Notes under the pieces: model-generated | Database searches by the model: none | Told to the model about the DNA's origin: nothing | The model's input: the letters and a program-made list of their open reading frames with translations, nothing else | Shown here: in pieces, positions 54,781 to 63,147 of the stretch | Numbering within the stretch: the stretch's first letter is position 1 | How the letters are laid out: each line of letters begins with the position of its first letter | Made by a program: the position numbers and the translations under genes | DNA from: Halobacillus litoralis | Lineage (GTDB): Bacteria; Bacillota; Bacilli; Bacillales; Halobacillaceae | Direction: 5' to 3' | Assembly (NCBI RefSeq): GCF_020524085.2 | Contig: NZ_CP129016.1 | Location: 3,776,001 to 3,840,000 of the forward strand | DNA length: 64,000 bases

Positions 54781-55320
54781 TTGAAGACTCAGTTTCGAGA
54801 TGTGTCCGGGGTTCGTTGCCTTGTTGGGCGTTAGGGGTGGTCGGGAAGCTACTCGCTTTCCTGCGGGGATGACGGCAAGCCTCCTCGTGCTACGCACTGC
54901 GGGGTCTCGCCAGCCAATCCATTCCCGCGGGAGTCTCGCAGCTTCCCAACCACCCCTTTCGATGTAAGAGAGAAACGAACCCCTGCACCAAGTTGAAAGG
55001 TCTCCCACTATCCTGATGTGATTAGTATAAAGCGCTCTATCACAAGCTTTCAGCATGCTGGATGGCGTCCTTAGAAGTTCATTCCGTTCGAATGACAACG
55101 TGCAAAAGCAGCTTATTCCAGAAGTGGTTTCGAGATACTTATATGGCGAAGGGCGGAGGGGAATGGCGAGACTCCTGCGGGAAAAAAGTGCTTGGTGAGA
55201 CCCCACAGGACGCAGTCCGAGGAGGCTCACCGCGCTCCCGCGGAAAGCGAGCTATTCCTCGCAGCCCCCATCCGCTCAACAAAATACTCGAAACTGAGTC
55301 TTCAAGAAAAGGGAGCTTTT
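54781..55320 (+). repeat. Composite palindromic element E6 (arm A then arm B)
   Basis: Complete terminal repeats: GAAGACTCAGTTTCGAGA on the left (54783) and ACTCGAAACTGAGTCTTC on the right (55287-55304), followed by the family flank AGGGAGCTTTTGTGG. The A-side flank is missing at the left. The A arm (54800-54975) and B arm (55125-55290) each fold as long imperfect hairpins. The spacer contains TAAAGCGCTCTATC near 55029. It separates yhcX from a TetR gene. Confidence 0.85.
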
Positions 55321-55424
55321 GTGGAAGATTGAGTTGATAAAGTTAATGGGTGTTCAGAAATGAAATGTATGAATTGAATCGGTTCATAACTTCGTGTATG
55401 ATGGTTTAAGAAGAGGTGTAGACA

Positions 55425-56042
55425 ATGAACGGATTTGAAAGACGGAAAGAGCGCAAAAAGCAAAATATCTTGAACGCCTCCCTGAAGTTGTTTTCAGAAT
55501 ATGGGGTGCAGAAAGTCAGCATCCAGTAAATTGCAAAAAAAGCACAAGTTTCTCAAGTCACCATTTATAATTATTTTGGCGGCAAAGATGAACTCTTATT
55601 CGAGACGGTCAAAAAATTCATTTACGAACGATTAGACCGTTTTCGAGACGTCGTCTACAACGAGGATATGGACTTCAAAAAAAAGATTCGATTTGTGATC
55701 CAAGATAAAAAAGAAAACATCCTCCATATGGACCCCGGGTTTCTTCAAACAGTGATGAGAGACCAGCCTGAGTTACAAGAGTTGATTCAAACGTTCACAG
55801 AAAAAGATGCTGTTCCTTTACTAATGGAGCTCGTGGAACAAGGAAAGTCCCAAGGGTACGTTCATCCGGATATTTCTTTTCGCTCTATCATGTTTTATAT
55901 AGAAATGTATTATCAGGCGATGCAGTCGAAGGAAGACCTCTTCGACCATTCTTTACCGGAATTAAGCGAAGAAATCACCCATATGTTTTTCTATGGTTTG
56001 ATGGGGAATCAGGACGAGCATTTGCATGAAGATAAAGAATAG
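55425..56042 (+). pseudogene. TetR-family regulator with a premature TAA at codon 35
   Basis: A TetR repressor of 205 residues. The DNA-binding domain runs ILNASLKLFSEYGVQKVSIQ-[TAA]-IAKKAQVSQVTIYNYFGGKD; relatives have Glu (GAA) at the stop, so a G-to-T change fits. The remaining ligand domain is intact to the TAG at 56040. The ATG at 55425 follows GAAGAGGTGTAGACA. A palindrome TATGAA, nine bases, TTCATA lies upstream (55369-55389) and could be its operator. No efflux gene is adjacent. If real, the product would be cut to about 34 residues. Confidence 0.83.
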
Positions 56043-56049
56043 CGGAAAT

Positions 56050-56087
56050 AAAAAATGCGTAGAGATTTTTTCTCTACGCATTTTTTA
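56050..56087. terminator. Bidirectional terminator
   Basis: AAAAAATGCGTAGAG / CTCTACGCATTTTTT stem-loop between converging genes. Confidence 0.92.
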
Positions 56088-56094
56088 TCCTTGC

Positions 56095-57516
56095 TTATCT
56101 TATTTTTTTCACATACCAACGAATAAGGTCGTTCCATTTACTTCCGAACAGTTTCTCTCTCCAATATAGGTCTGCTGTTTGAGAGACGACATTATTTTTA
56201 GCAGGGTAAGGGTGTACAACATTCGAGATGCTCTGGAATTTTTTATTGAGTGCCTGTACGGTCCCAACTTCCTGCATCCATTCTCCTGCTCCTTCACCAA
56301 TCGCATGAGCCCCTACGATTTTCCCACGGTCCGTTGTCAGCACTTTTACAAGTCCTTCTTTTTTCCGCTCTGCCATAAAGCGATCGTTGTCTGCTAATTT
56401 GGTTTTAAAGGTTAACAAGTCTTCTCCATACTTCTCTCGTGCTTCTTCTTCTGTTAAACCCAGATGATAAATTTCAGGGTTTGAGTAGACAACCCATGGA
56501 ATTTTTTCATAAGAAGCTTTTCTAGAAAGACCCAGAACAGCATTAGATACGGCAATTTTCCCTTCCATTCCTGCGACATGAGTGAAAGGCATCGATCCAT
56601 TACAGTCACCTACAGCATAAATATGTTTTTTATTGGTTTTTAACGTTGCATCCACTTGGATCGAACCTTTTTCAGTTACAATCCCGGCCTTGTCCAGCCC
56701 AAGATCTCCGATATTCGCTTTTCTGCCAGCCGCAACAAGTATGGTATCTGCCGCGATGCTGTTTCGAGCGTCATCTTTCATATAATGAATCTGAACCTGT
56801 TCCCCGTGTTTTTCCACGCGTTCAACCTTTGCATTCGTTAAAACATTCAATTCTTCAGATAACAAACGTTGAGATATGCTTGCGATTTCCTTATCCTCTT
56901 TTGATAAAATCTGTTCATTGCCTTCGATCACTGTTACACCCACACCTAAACGACTCATCGCCTGAGCCAGTTCCACTCCGATCACTCCTCCACCAATAAC
57001 TACCATAGATGAAGGTTTCTGATTCAGTGAAAAAATGGTTTCATTTGTTAAGTAATTCACTTTATCCAAACCATCAATTGGAGGAATTGCAGGAGAAGAT
57101 CCAGTAGCTATGACAAAACGTTTGGCTGTAATCGTCTGTCCCCCAACCTGCAAGGTATGTTCATCTAAGAATGTTCCTTCTGCTTCATAAATATCAATAC
57201 CAAGATTGATAAAACGTTCCTTCGAATCATGCTCTTGGACATCTTGTAAAGCGTTTGCGACCCGTTCCATCGCTGACTTAAACAAACGACTATAATCTTC
57301 TTCCGTCCATTCAGCGTATTGGGAGGCCTCTTTCACCTCTTTAGCCGCTTGAATTAATGCTTTTGAAGGCATGCATCCATAATGGAGACAATCGCCACCA
57401 AGTTCGGTTTTCCGTTCAATAAGAGCTACTTTCGCACCAAAACTCGCTGCGCCTGCTGCTACCGTTAAACCACCTGAACCGCCACCTATGACAGCAATTT
57501 GATAATCAAACGTCAT
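56095..57516 (-). CDS. Flavoprotein disulfide reductase (mercuric reductase/dihydrolipoamide dehydrogenase-like)
   Basis: A 473-residue FAD- and NAD(P)-dependent oxidoreductase. FAD loop IGGGSGGLTVAAGA at residues 10-23, redox-active disulfide GGDCLHYGCMPSKAL near 42-56, NAD(P) loop VIGGGVIGVELAQAM near 176, and FAD site TNKKHIYAVGDCNGSMP near 300. The C-terminal dimerisation part has the family VVHPYPA (His-x-x-Pro) motif near 435. There is no MerA-type N-terminal metal domain, so a general disulfide reductase is more likely than mercury reduction. It overlaps the upstream gene's end by four bases. Confidence 0.9.
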   Translation of the reverse strand: MTFDYQIAVIGGGSGGLTVAAGAASFGAKVALIERKTELGGDCLHYGCMPSKALIQAAKEVKEASQYAEWTEEDYSRLFKSAMERVANALQDVQEHDSKERFINLGIDIYEAEGTFLDEHTLQVGGQTITAKRFVIATGSSPAIPPIDGLDKVNYLTNETIFSLNQKPSSMVVIGGGVIGVELAQAMSRLGVGVTVIEGNEQILSKEDKEIASISQRLLSEELNVLTNAKVERVEKHGEQVQIHYMKDDARNSIAADTILVAAGRKANIGDLGLDKAGIVTEKGSIQVDATLKTNKKHIYAVGDCNGSMPFTHVAGMEGKIAVSNAVLGLSRKASYEKIPWVVYSNPEIYHLGLTEEEAREKYGEDLLTFKTKLADNDRFMAERKKEGLVKVLTTDRGKIVGAHAIGEGAGEWMQEVGTVQALNKKFQSISNVVHPYPAKNNVVSQTADLYWREKLFGSKWNDLIRWYVKKIR

Positions 57517-57908
57517 GGGGATTCTCTCCTCATGGACTCATAATGTTCGGAGATGGCCTGCATTCGTTTCTTATTGACTCCAAAGTCGGAATATCCCACT
57601 CTTGAAGCAGACCTGAAATGCACGACCTCTTCCTTCTGATCAAGATAAAATTCGACATCGTCCTTGAATTTCATCCACTTTGATTCAACCACTGCATGGA
57701 TGTAATTTTCGTTTTCTGTCTCAATCGTTGTTCTTTGTCTCTCACTTAAAATCTCTTTAATCAAGGACTTTGTAGTCTCCAAGTCCTTAGAAAATGTCAG
57801 GGATGTCATTTTCTTCTCTTCTTGATCTGTTTGAGTACTGACGCAGTTTGGAGAATTCGGGCAGTCAGAAAGTCTCCCGTTCTTAACGCCTATATAAGCT
57901 TTACTCAT
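57513..57908 (-). CDS. DUF1499 family protein
   Basis: A 131-residue cytosolic protein. The family hallmark is GRLSDCPNSPNCVSTQTD near residues 11-28, followed by a beta-rich part ending FRSASRVGYSDFGVNKKRM. The function of DUF1499 is unknown. It overlaps the disulfide reductase gene by four bases, so the two are an operon, and a redox-related role is a reasonable guess. The second ATG (57908) is chosen for its better spacing to AGGAGGAG. Confidence 0.85.
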   Translation of the reverse strand: MSKAYIGVKNGRLSDCPNSPNCVSTQTDQEEKKMTSLTFSKDLETTKSLIKEILSERQRTTIETENENYIHAVVESKWMKFKDDVEFYLDQKEEVVHFRSASRVGYSDFGVNKKRMQAISEHYESMRRESP

Positions 57909-57958
57909 CATTACTCCTCCTTTTCTACACGATACCCTTATACTCCCTGTTTCTTCAA

Positions 57959-57992
57959 CAAAAAAGCACTCCTAACTGTCTAGGAGTGCTTT
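57959..57992 (-). terminator. Terminator of the sigI-rsgI operon
   Basis: AAAGCACTCCT / AGGAGTGCTTT stem with nine-base loop and T-run on the minus strand. Confidence 0.85.
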
Positions 57993-59154
57993 CCAATCGA
58001 AGAATTTCCGTTCCCGTGAGGAGGTTTCTCTTTTCCGTTCGAACCTTTCTCTTTGTTTCGGTCATCCTGTTTATGATTATCTTTTGAACCAGTATTCTTA
58101 CCCATCTCTTTTTCTTTTGGTTGGGGAGATGTTTTTTTTAGAGTCCTGATTTTTATTGTTCGCTTTCTTATCTTCTTTTCGTTCGTTTTCATTTTCTCTA
58201 TGTTTTTTCTTGTTGGCTTTCTTTTCTATGTGTTTTTCCCCTTGATCAGGCTTTTTCTTCTGACCAGGAGCCTGGGATTTTCCTTTTTTGGCCTGCTTGT
58301 TCAGGTGCCGGATTCTTTGCATCCTGTTTTTGTGGTTTCACATTAACAGCAGGTGGGACCACTGGTTTAACTTCAGAATCATACACTTCCTCTTGTTTTT
58401 CTTCTGAAGAATCTTCTTTATAAAAGGATTGAATAATTTCTCGATCGTTATCTTCAACATGAACAGAGAGCTCTGATTCTCCTGTTTGGTCCTTTTCTTC
58501 ACTCTTTATTCTATCTGCCACCATTTCGTTGACAGATGCTTTTTGGTCAATGGCTTTCTTTCTCAGGTCCTTCGGAACAAGAAAGGTAGCAACGCTTATA
58601 TCCGTGGCATTTTCCATGAGGAAGGTTTCAACCTCTTCGGTGTAATTCTGATTCAATTCTTCTTTTAGATAACTGATACCAATGAGGACTTGGTTCGCAT
58701 CATTGACATACCCTTTAGCTTGACTCAATTCAATCAATTCAAAGGTGACTTCCGATGCATCTTTCTTTTTCCAATCCTTCAAAGAGGACACGATCTCTTC
58801 AGCCTCTTCATTTTGAGGAGTCATATCTATGACTTGCATCTGATCATTCAGTTCAAGTTCAACACTAGGATTAATATCAATGTTCATGTAAGCAAACGCT
58901 TGATTGCTTCCATACCAAGAAAAGACAGGGAATACCATCAGTAAAAAGATAATGGCTACAACAGCTGCACGCGTATAGTGACTGCGCAAAACCTGAGTCC
59001 ATTGATGCAGGACTTTACGTTCATCAGCTGTCCTGAATTGGACTTCCATCCCAATATCTGCATGGTTAATCTTCTCAGCTCTATGAAATTTGCCATCACT
59101 AGTCATGACAATCATATATTCATTCTGCTGCTCCATGACAATACCTTTTTTCAC
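57980..59154 (-). pseudogene. rsgI: Anti-sigma factor RsgI, two frameshifts in the C-terminal tail
   Basis: A membrane anti-sigma factor controlling SigI. The cytosolic N-terminal domain starts KKGIVMEQQNEYMIVMTSDG; one TM helix AAVVAIIFLLMVFPVFSWYG (near 63-82) follows; the extracytoplasmic part has the conserved AYMNIDINPSVELELNDQ. The tail is a highly charged Lys/Glu-rich low-complexity region. Two +1 changes break the tail: T6 at 58284-58289 (minus A-run in GQ-KGKSQAPGQ) and T8 at 58132-58139 (minus A-run, SKKTSPQPKEKEMG). The end reads PPHGNGNSSIGKHS. The GTG start overlaps sigI by four bases. Confidence 0.85.
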
Positions 59155-59888
59155 ATACCCACCCCTTTCAGATAATCCTTAAGATATACGTAATCCCCGT
59201 TCAGGATGAGAACTAATGCGATGATGAATTTACGGTTTCGTTCTAAGGTTTTCTTACTAACATCGACACGATCGACCAAGTCTTTAATCGGTAACCGGCC
59301 TTTGTCAATGACTTGCGAACATAAATATTCATCTTCATAAACGAGCCTGGCCACCTGAACAGCGGATTCTCTGGCATCTCTATGTTTAGGAGATGCATCA
59401 ATCAGCTCATCAAATGAAAGCTTATACTTTTGCAATTGGGCCTGAAATTCCAAAATTTCCTCTTTACGATGCCAAGCTTCTGTTTCCAATTGAAACTTTT
59501 CCTTGGCCGCTGATATTTCTACAGGGTTTTCCATTTGTTCTTCATCATGGAAATCCTCATCCAGCGAAGTGACTTGTACACGTTTTTGTTCATTACGAAT
59601 GTAATCGATCACTTTCCTCTTAATCACAAGTCTCGCAAAAGAAAGAAATGAACTTCCCTTATCACAAGAATAAGATTGAATGGCCTCATTGAATGCAAGC
59701 AAACCAATACTGAACTCATCATCTTTTTTAGGGTCTATATATCTTTTACAAACTTCAGAAACACTTTTGGCGATGAAAGGTTGATACTGTTTCAGCATTT
59801 CATTACGTGCATCATCATCTCCCTGTTTGGCTGAAGCTACTTGTTCATCCAGGGAGGGATCTGCTTTTTGAAAAAGACGTTTGATCAA
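59151..59888 (-). CDS. sigI: RNA polymerase sigma factor SigI
   Basis: A 245-residue sigma-70-family factor of the SigI group, linked to heat and cell-wall stress. Region 2 is visible in DDARNEMLKQYQPFIAKSVS (near 25-44), IDPKKDDEFSIGLLAFNEAI and FLSFARLVIKRKVIDYIRNE (near 100-119); the C-terminal DNA-binding part is LPIKDLVDRVDVSKKTLERN (near 201-220). It starts at TTG 59888 behind GGAGGTGAT and is followed by rsgI with a four-base overlap, the usual operon. Confidence 0.93.
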   Translation of the reverse strand: MIKRLFQKADPSLDEQVASAKQGDDDARNEMLKQYQPFIAKSVSEVCKRYIDPKKDDEFSIGLLAFNEAIQSYSCDKGSSFLSFARLVIKRKVIDYIRNEQKRVQVTSLDEDFHDEEQMENPVEISAAKEKFQLETEAWHRKEEILEFQAQLQKYKLSFDELIDASPKHRDARESAVQVARLVYEDEYLCSQVIDKGRLPIKDLVDRVDVSKKTLERNRKFIIALVLILNGDYVYLKDYLKGVGM

Positions 59889-60242
59889 CCTTTATCACCT
59901 CCAGCCTATTAATGTTTTCGATTAGGGCTTTTATTTTTTGGGTGTCTTTTTTAAGATTATTTCAATTGTGTTACAAAATCGTATCAACCAATATTTCTGA
60001 AGTTTGCCTTAATTGGGTCAGGTAAAAAGGTATTGTCCTTGACCATGACCATTTTACTGAACTACGCCTAGACGGTCTACTTCATTGGGGTTACATTTTA
60101 TTAAATAACCATTTCAAAAAATAAGACCTAAGACCCTTCCGTGGTATACAAGAAACGATAATAAGTGACAAGGTCTAATTTATGGGTGAATATGCCTACG
60201 ATAATGATTTACGACCTCCCCTATGACATAGAGCAAGAAAAG
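59889..60242. other. Gene-free region upstream of sigI
   Basis: About 350 bases between the sigI start and the protease terminator. It must hold the sigI promoter. A minus-strand ACCCC followed about 20 bases later by CGTA (60088 to 60065) may be a SigI-type element but the spacing is doubtful. Nothing else was recognised. Confidence 0.4.
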
Positions 60243-60273
60243 AAAAAGGAAACCTAGGGTAGGTTTCCTTTTT
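60243..60273 (-). terminator. Terminator of the serine protease gene
   Basis: AAAGGAAACCT / AGGTTTCCTTT stem with five-base loop and T-run on the minus strand. Confidence 0.88.
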
Positions 60274-61087
60274 CTTTCTGTTCAAAATAATAATCAATAG
60301 GTACCGCCAGTCCGACCCGACCTTCATCATCATCATATAATGTGGCGAAAACCACTCCGATTACTTTTCCTTGATCATTAATGACTGGGCTCCCTGAGTT
60401 TCCTCGGTATATCGGAGCATCAAGCATGAGTACTTGTTGATCCCAATCAGACAACTGTTTATAGCCAATGACGTTCCCCTCATTGGCAATCCCCGTAAAC
60501 TTAAGAGGATTCCCGATGAAGTACACGTGTTCACTTGCATCAAAAGCCGTTTCATCTGCAAGTTCTAAATGGGGGAGGTTTTCTCCTTCCACATCTAGGA
60601 CAGCGAGATCGACTTCAGGATAAGAGGCTACTACTTCCGCACCGAAGAGCCCATCATCCGGAAATCCAACAGAAATTCTTTTTTCATCTTCTATGACATG
60701 ATGGTTAGTAAGGATATAACCATCTTCGGTAAAAGCAAATCCGGTCCCCTTGCTGCGGCCGGCCTCCACCACTACCACGGATTCCTTATAAGTCTGCACC
60801 TTTTCATCTGTCGAAAGTTTTGCAGAAGTCATAAGGAAATCAATCGCTGGAATAGAAAATGTATTCGGAAGAACCGCGACGATGTTCAACACCATCATGA
60901 AAGCGATCAACCAGAATATCCACTTAGGGAAAGGACGTTTTTCCTTTTGCTGTTCTTTCTCCATCCTTTCCCGTTCATACGCTTTTCTCTTCTCTTGCTG
61001 GACAAGTTCATATAATTCTTCGTCATCTATTTCTTCATACAGGTCATCATCGATGATGTCTTTCTTATCGTATTCTTGCTCATGCAT
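60254..61087 (-). CDS. Membrane-anchored trypsin-like serine protease
   Basis: A 277-residue S1-type protease with a charged N-terminal cytosolic part (EEIDDEELYELVQQEKRKAY), one TM helix (WIFWLIAFMMVLNIVAVLP near residues 59-77) and an external protease domain. The catalytic His is in ILTNHHVI, the Asp in EVDLAVLDVEG and the Ser in RGNSGSPVIND near 230. It has no PDZ domain, unlike HtrA. The ATG at 61087 sits eight bases behind GGAGG; the upstream ATG includes that site. It follows the BmrC/BmrD-type genes on the same strand with a 32-base gap. Confidence 0.88.
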   Translation of the reverse strand: MHEQEYDKKDIIDDDLYEEIDDEELYELVQQEKRKAYERERMEKEQQKEKRPFPKWIFWLIAFMMVLNIVAVLPNTFSIPAIDFLMTSAKLSTDEKVQTYKESVVVVEAGRSKGTGFAFTEDGYILTNHHVIEDEKRISVGFPDDGLFGAEVVASYPEVDLAVLDVEGENLPHLELADETAFDASEHVYFIGNPLKFTGIANEGNVIGYKQLSDWDQQVLMLDAPIYRGNSGSPVINDQGKVIGVVFATLYDDDEGRVGLAVPIDYYFEQKEKGNLP

Positions 61088-61119
61088 GAAACCTGCCTCC
61101 ATGTCAGCAATTTTGAGAC

Positions 61120-63147
61120 CTATACCGCTTCAATGCCTACAGCTCCTTGCTGTATTTGGTACATACGGTAGTACTCACCCTTGCTATCAATCAATTGCTG
61201 GTGGGTCCCTTGTTCCATTATTGTACCATGATTCAAGACAAAAATTTGGTCCGCTTGTTGAATGGTAGACAATCGATGAGCAATCACCAAAGTTGTTCTT
61301 CCTTCCTTCAATACTTCCAGTGCTTTTTGTATCAGTTGCTCTGTTTCTGTATCGATGTTGGCTGTTGCTTCATCCAATATTAAAATGGCAGGGTCAAAAG
61401 CTAGTGCTCGAGCAAAAGAAATGAGTTGCCTTTCTCCCATCGACAATGTATCCCCTTTTTCAGTGACAGGTTCATCGTATTTTTTGGGTAATTTCTCCAC
61501 AAAGTGATCAGCACCGACAGCTTTTAAAGAATGTATAGCCATTTCCCGGGAAATACGCTCATCATTCATGGTCACATTCGACAATATCGTTCCACTAAAG
61601 ATAAAAGGATCTTGTAGGACAATTCCCATGTGGCTGCGCACTTGCTGTTTCGACCATTCGCTCGTCGACTTTCCATTAATCCGAATCGTTCCATGCTGGG
61701 GGTCATAGAAACGGAATAAGAGATTCATTATAGAGCTTTTTCCTGAACCCGTATGGCCGACGAAGGCAGCGGTATCTCCAGGATTCACTTTGAACGAAAG
61801 ATTCTTAAGCACATCATTCCCTCTTTCGTAAGCAAACGTTACCTGATCAAAATGAATATCACCTTTATACCGTTCAATCGGTGTATTTTCGACAGGTTCC
61901 CCATGTTCATCAAGGATTTCGAAAACACGACCTGCAGCTACACGGGCTTCTTCGAGCTGAGGCAATTGATTGACCAGATCTGTAACCGGCTGGAACAGTC
62001 TGTTCAGATAATCGACGAAAGCATAGAGTACACCGGCCGTAACGATACCTTCAGGACCTATGGAACCTGCTCCGAAATACCAGATAAAAGCTACGAAGGC
62101 AAGATTCCTCAGCACATTCACGAGATTAAATGATGTTAAAGCACTTAATCTGATCAATTTCCTCTGGTAAGTAAAGTGGCGCTCATTCAAGCTTTCAAAA
62201 TCGGCTGACGTCTGTTTTTCCTGCCTAAAAGATTGGATGATTGACATTCCCTGAATCGCTTCATTGATGTTCCCGTTCATATCACTGACAGTGGAACGCA
62301 CGATTTGGTTATACCTTCCTGCGTACCCTTTAAACAGCTTCATCCAAATCAGCAAAATCGGAATTAATAATAAGCTCAATAGAGCCAGCTTCCAATCCAA
62401 TAACAGCAAGGCAATGTAAATGCCACCCATATAAAAGAAACTCGTCACAAAGGTCGCCAAAACTTTTACATACAACTCACGGATTGACTCTGTATCATTT
62501 GTGACACGAGCGACCACCTTTCCTGCTGGCTGATTAACAAAGAATTGGATCGGTAGAGTCTGTATGTGTGAAAAGAGGTCATCTCTCATCTTTCTAATAA
62601 TCCTATTTGAAGACTTTTGCAACAAAAACGTATGAGAAAACTGAAACACAGATGCAATGAGCAATAACCCTACGTATAAACTGAGGAGCCAATAGATTGA
62701 CTTCATTTCAGGAAGAAAAAAGCTGTACAATTCCTGAAGCTCTAATTCTTCAGCACCTACCTCATACGAACGGTCTGGCGTTTCAATGGTCAAAACCCCG
62801 TCCTTCCACTGACGACTGCCAACGATAGGCACTTGTTCTTCCGTGAAGTAATAGCTTCTCCCCACTTGCAAAATCGTTCGAGTTTGAAGAACTTCATCCG
62901 ATTCATCTCTTCGGTCAGAACGTTTATACAGGTCCTCTCTGTACTTAACCGTATGTTCACCCTTTGATTCGACCTGATACCATTGATTTTCAATTCCAAT
63001 AATATGCTGATCGATCAGCCTTTTGGCGATAAAGGGACCAGTGAGTTCTAAAGCGACTGCGATGATTAAACAAAACAGACCAATGAATATACGTTTGCGG
63101 AACAACCACGCATACTGGAACAACTTTTTTTCAGTCGATTTCTTCAT
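61120..63147 (-). CDS. bmrD: Heterodimeric multidrug ABC exporter subunit, BmrD/YheH-like
   Basis: A 675-residue half-transporter of the BmrCD/YheIH type, with six N-terminal TM helices and an unusual external insertion between the first helices (about residues 40-135, charged and Tyr/Glu-rich). The ATPase has Walker A GHTGSGKSS, signature LSMGERQLISF, Walker B AILILDEATANID (with catalytic Glu) and switch IAHRLSTI. The canonical Glu makes this the active ATPase half. It overlaps the upstream partner gene by four bases. The transport function, drug efflux, is known for the family. Confidence 0.92.
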   Translation of the reverse strand: MKKSTEKKLFQYAWLFRKRIFIGLFCLIIAVALELTGPFIAKRLIDQHIIGIENQWYQVESKGEHTVKYREDLYKRSDRRDESDEVLQTRTILQVGRSYYFTEEQVPIVGSRQWKDGVLTIETPDRSYEVGAEELELQELYSFFLPEMKSIYWLLSLYVGLLLIASVFQFSHTFLLQKSSNRIIRKMRDDLFSHIQTLPIQFFVNQPAGKVVARVTNDTESIRELYVKVLATFVTSFFYMGGIYIALLLLDWKLALLSLLLIPILLIWMKLFKGYAGRYNQIVRSTVSDMNGNINEAIQGMSIIQSFRQEKQTSADFESLNERHFTYQRKLIRLSALTSFNLVNVLRNLAFVAFIWYFGAGSIGPEGIVTAGVLYAFVDYLNRLFQPVTDLVNQLPQLEEARVAAGRVFEILDEHGEPVENTPIERYKGDIHFDQVTFAYERGNDVLKNLSFKVNPGDTAAFVGHTGSGKSSIMNLLFRFYDPQHGTIRINGKSTSEWSKQQVRSHMGIVLQDPFIFSGTILSNVTMNDERISREMAIHSLKAVGADHFVEKLPKKYDEPVTEKGDTLSMGERQLISFARALAFDPAILILDEATANIDTETEQLIQKALEVLKEGRTTLVIAHRLSTIQQADQIFVLNHGTIMEQGTHQQLIDSKGEYYRMYQIQQGAVGIEAV

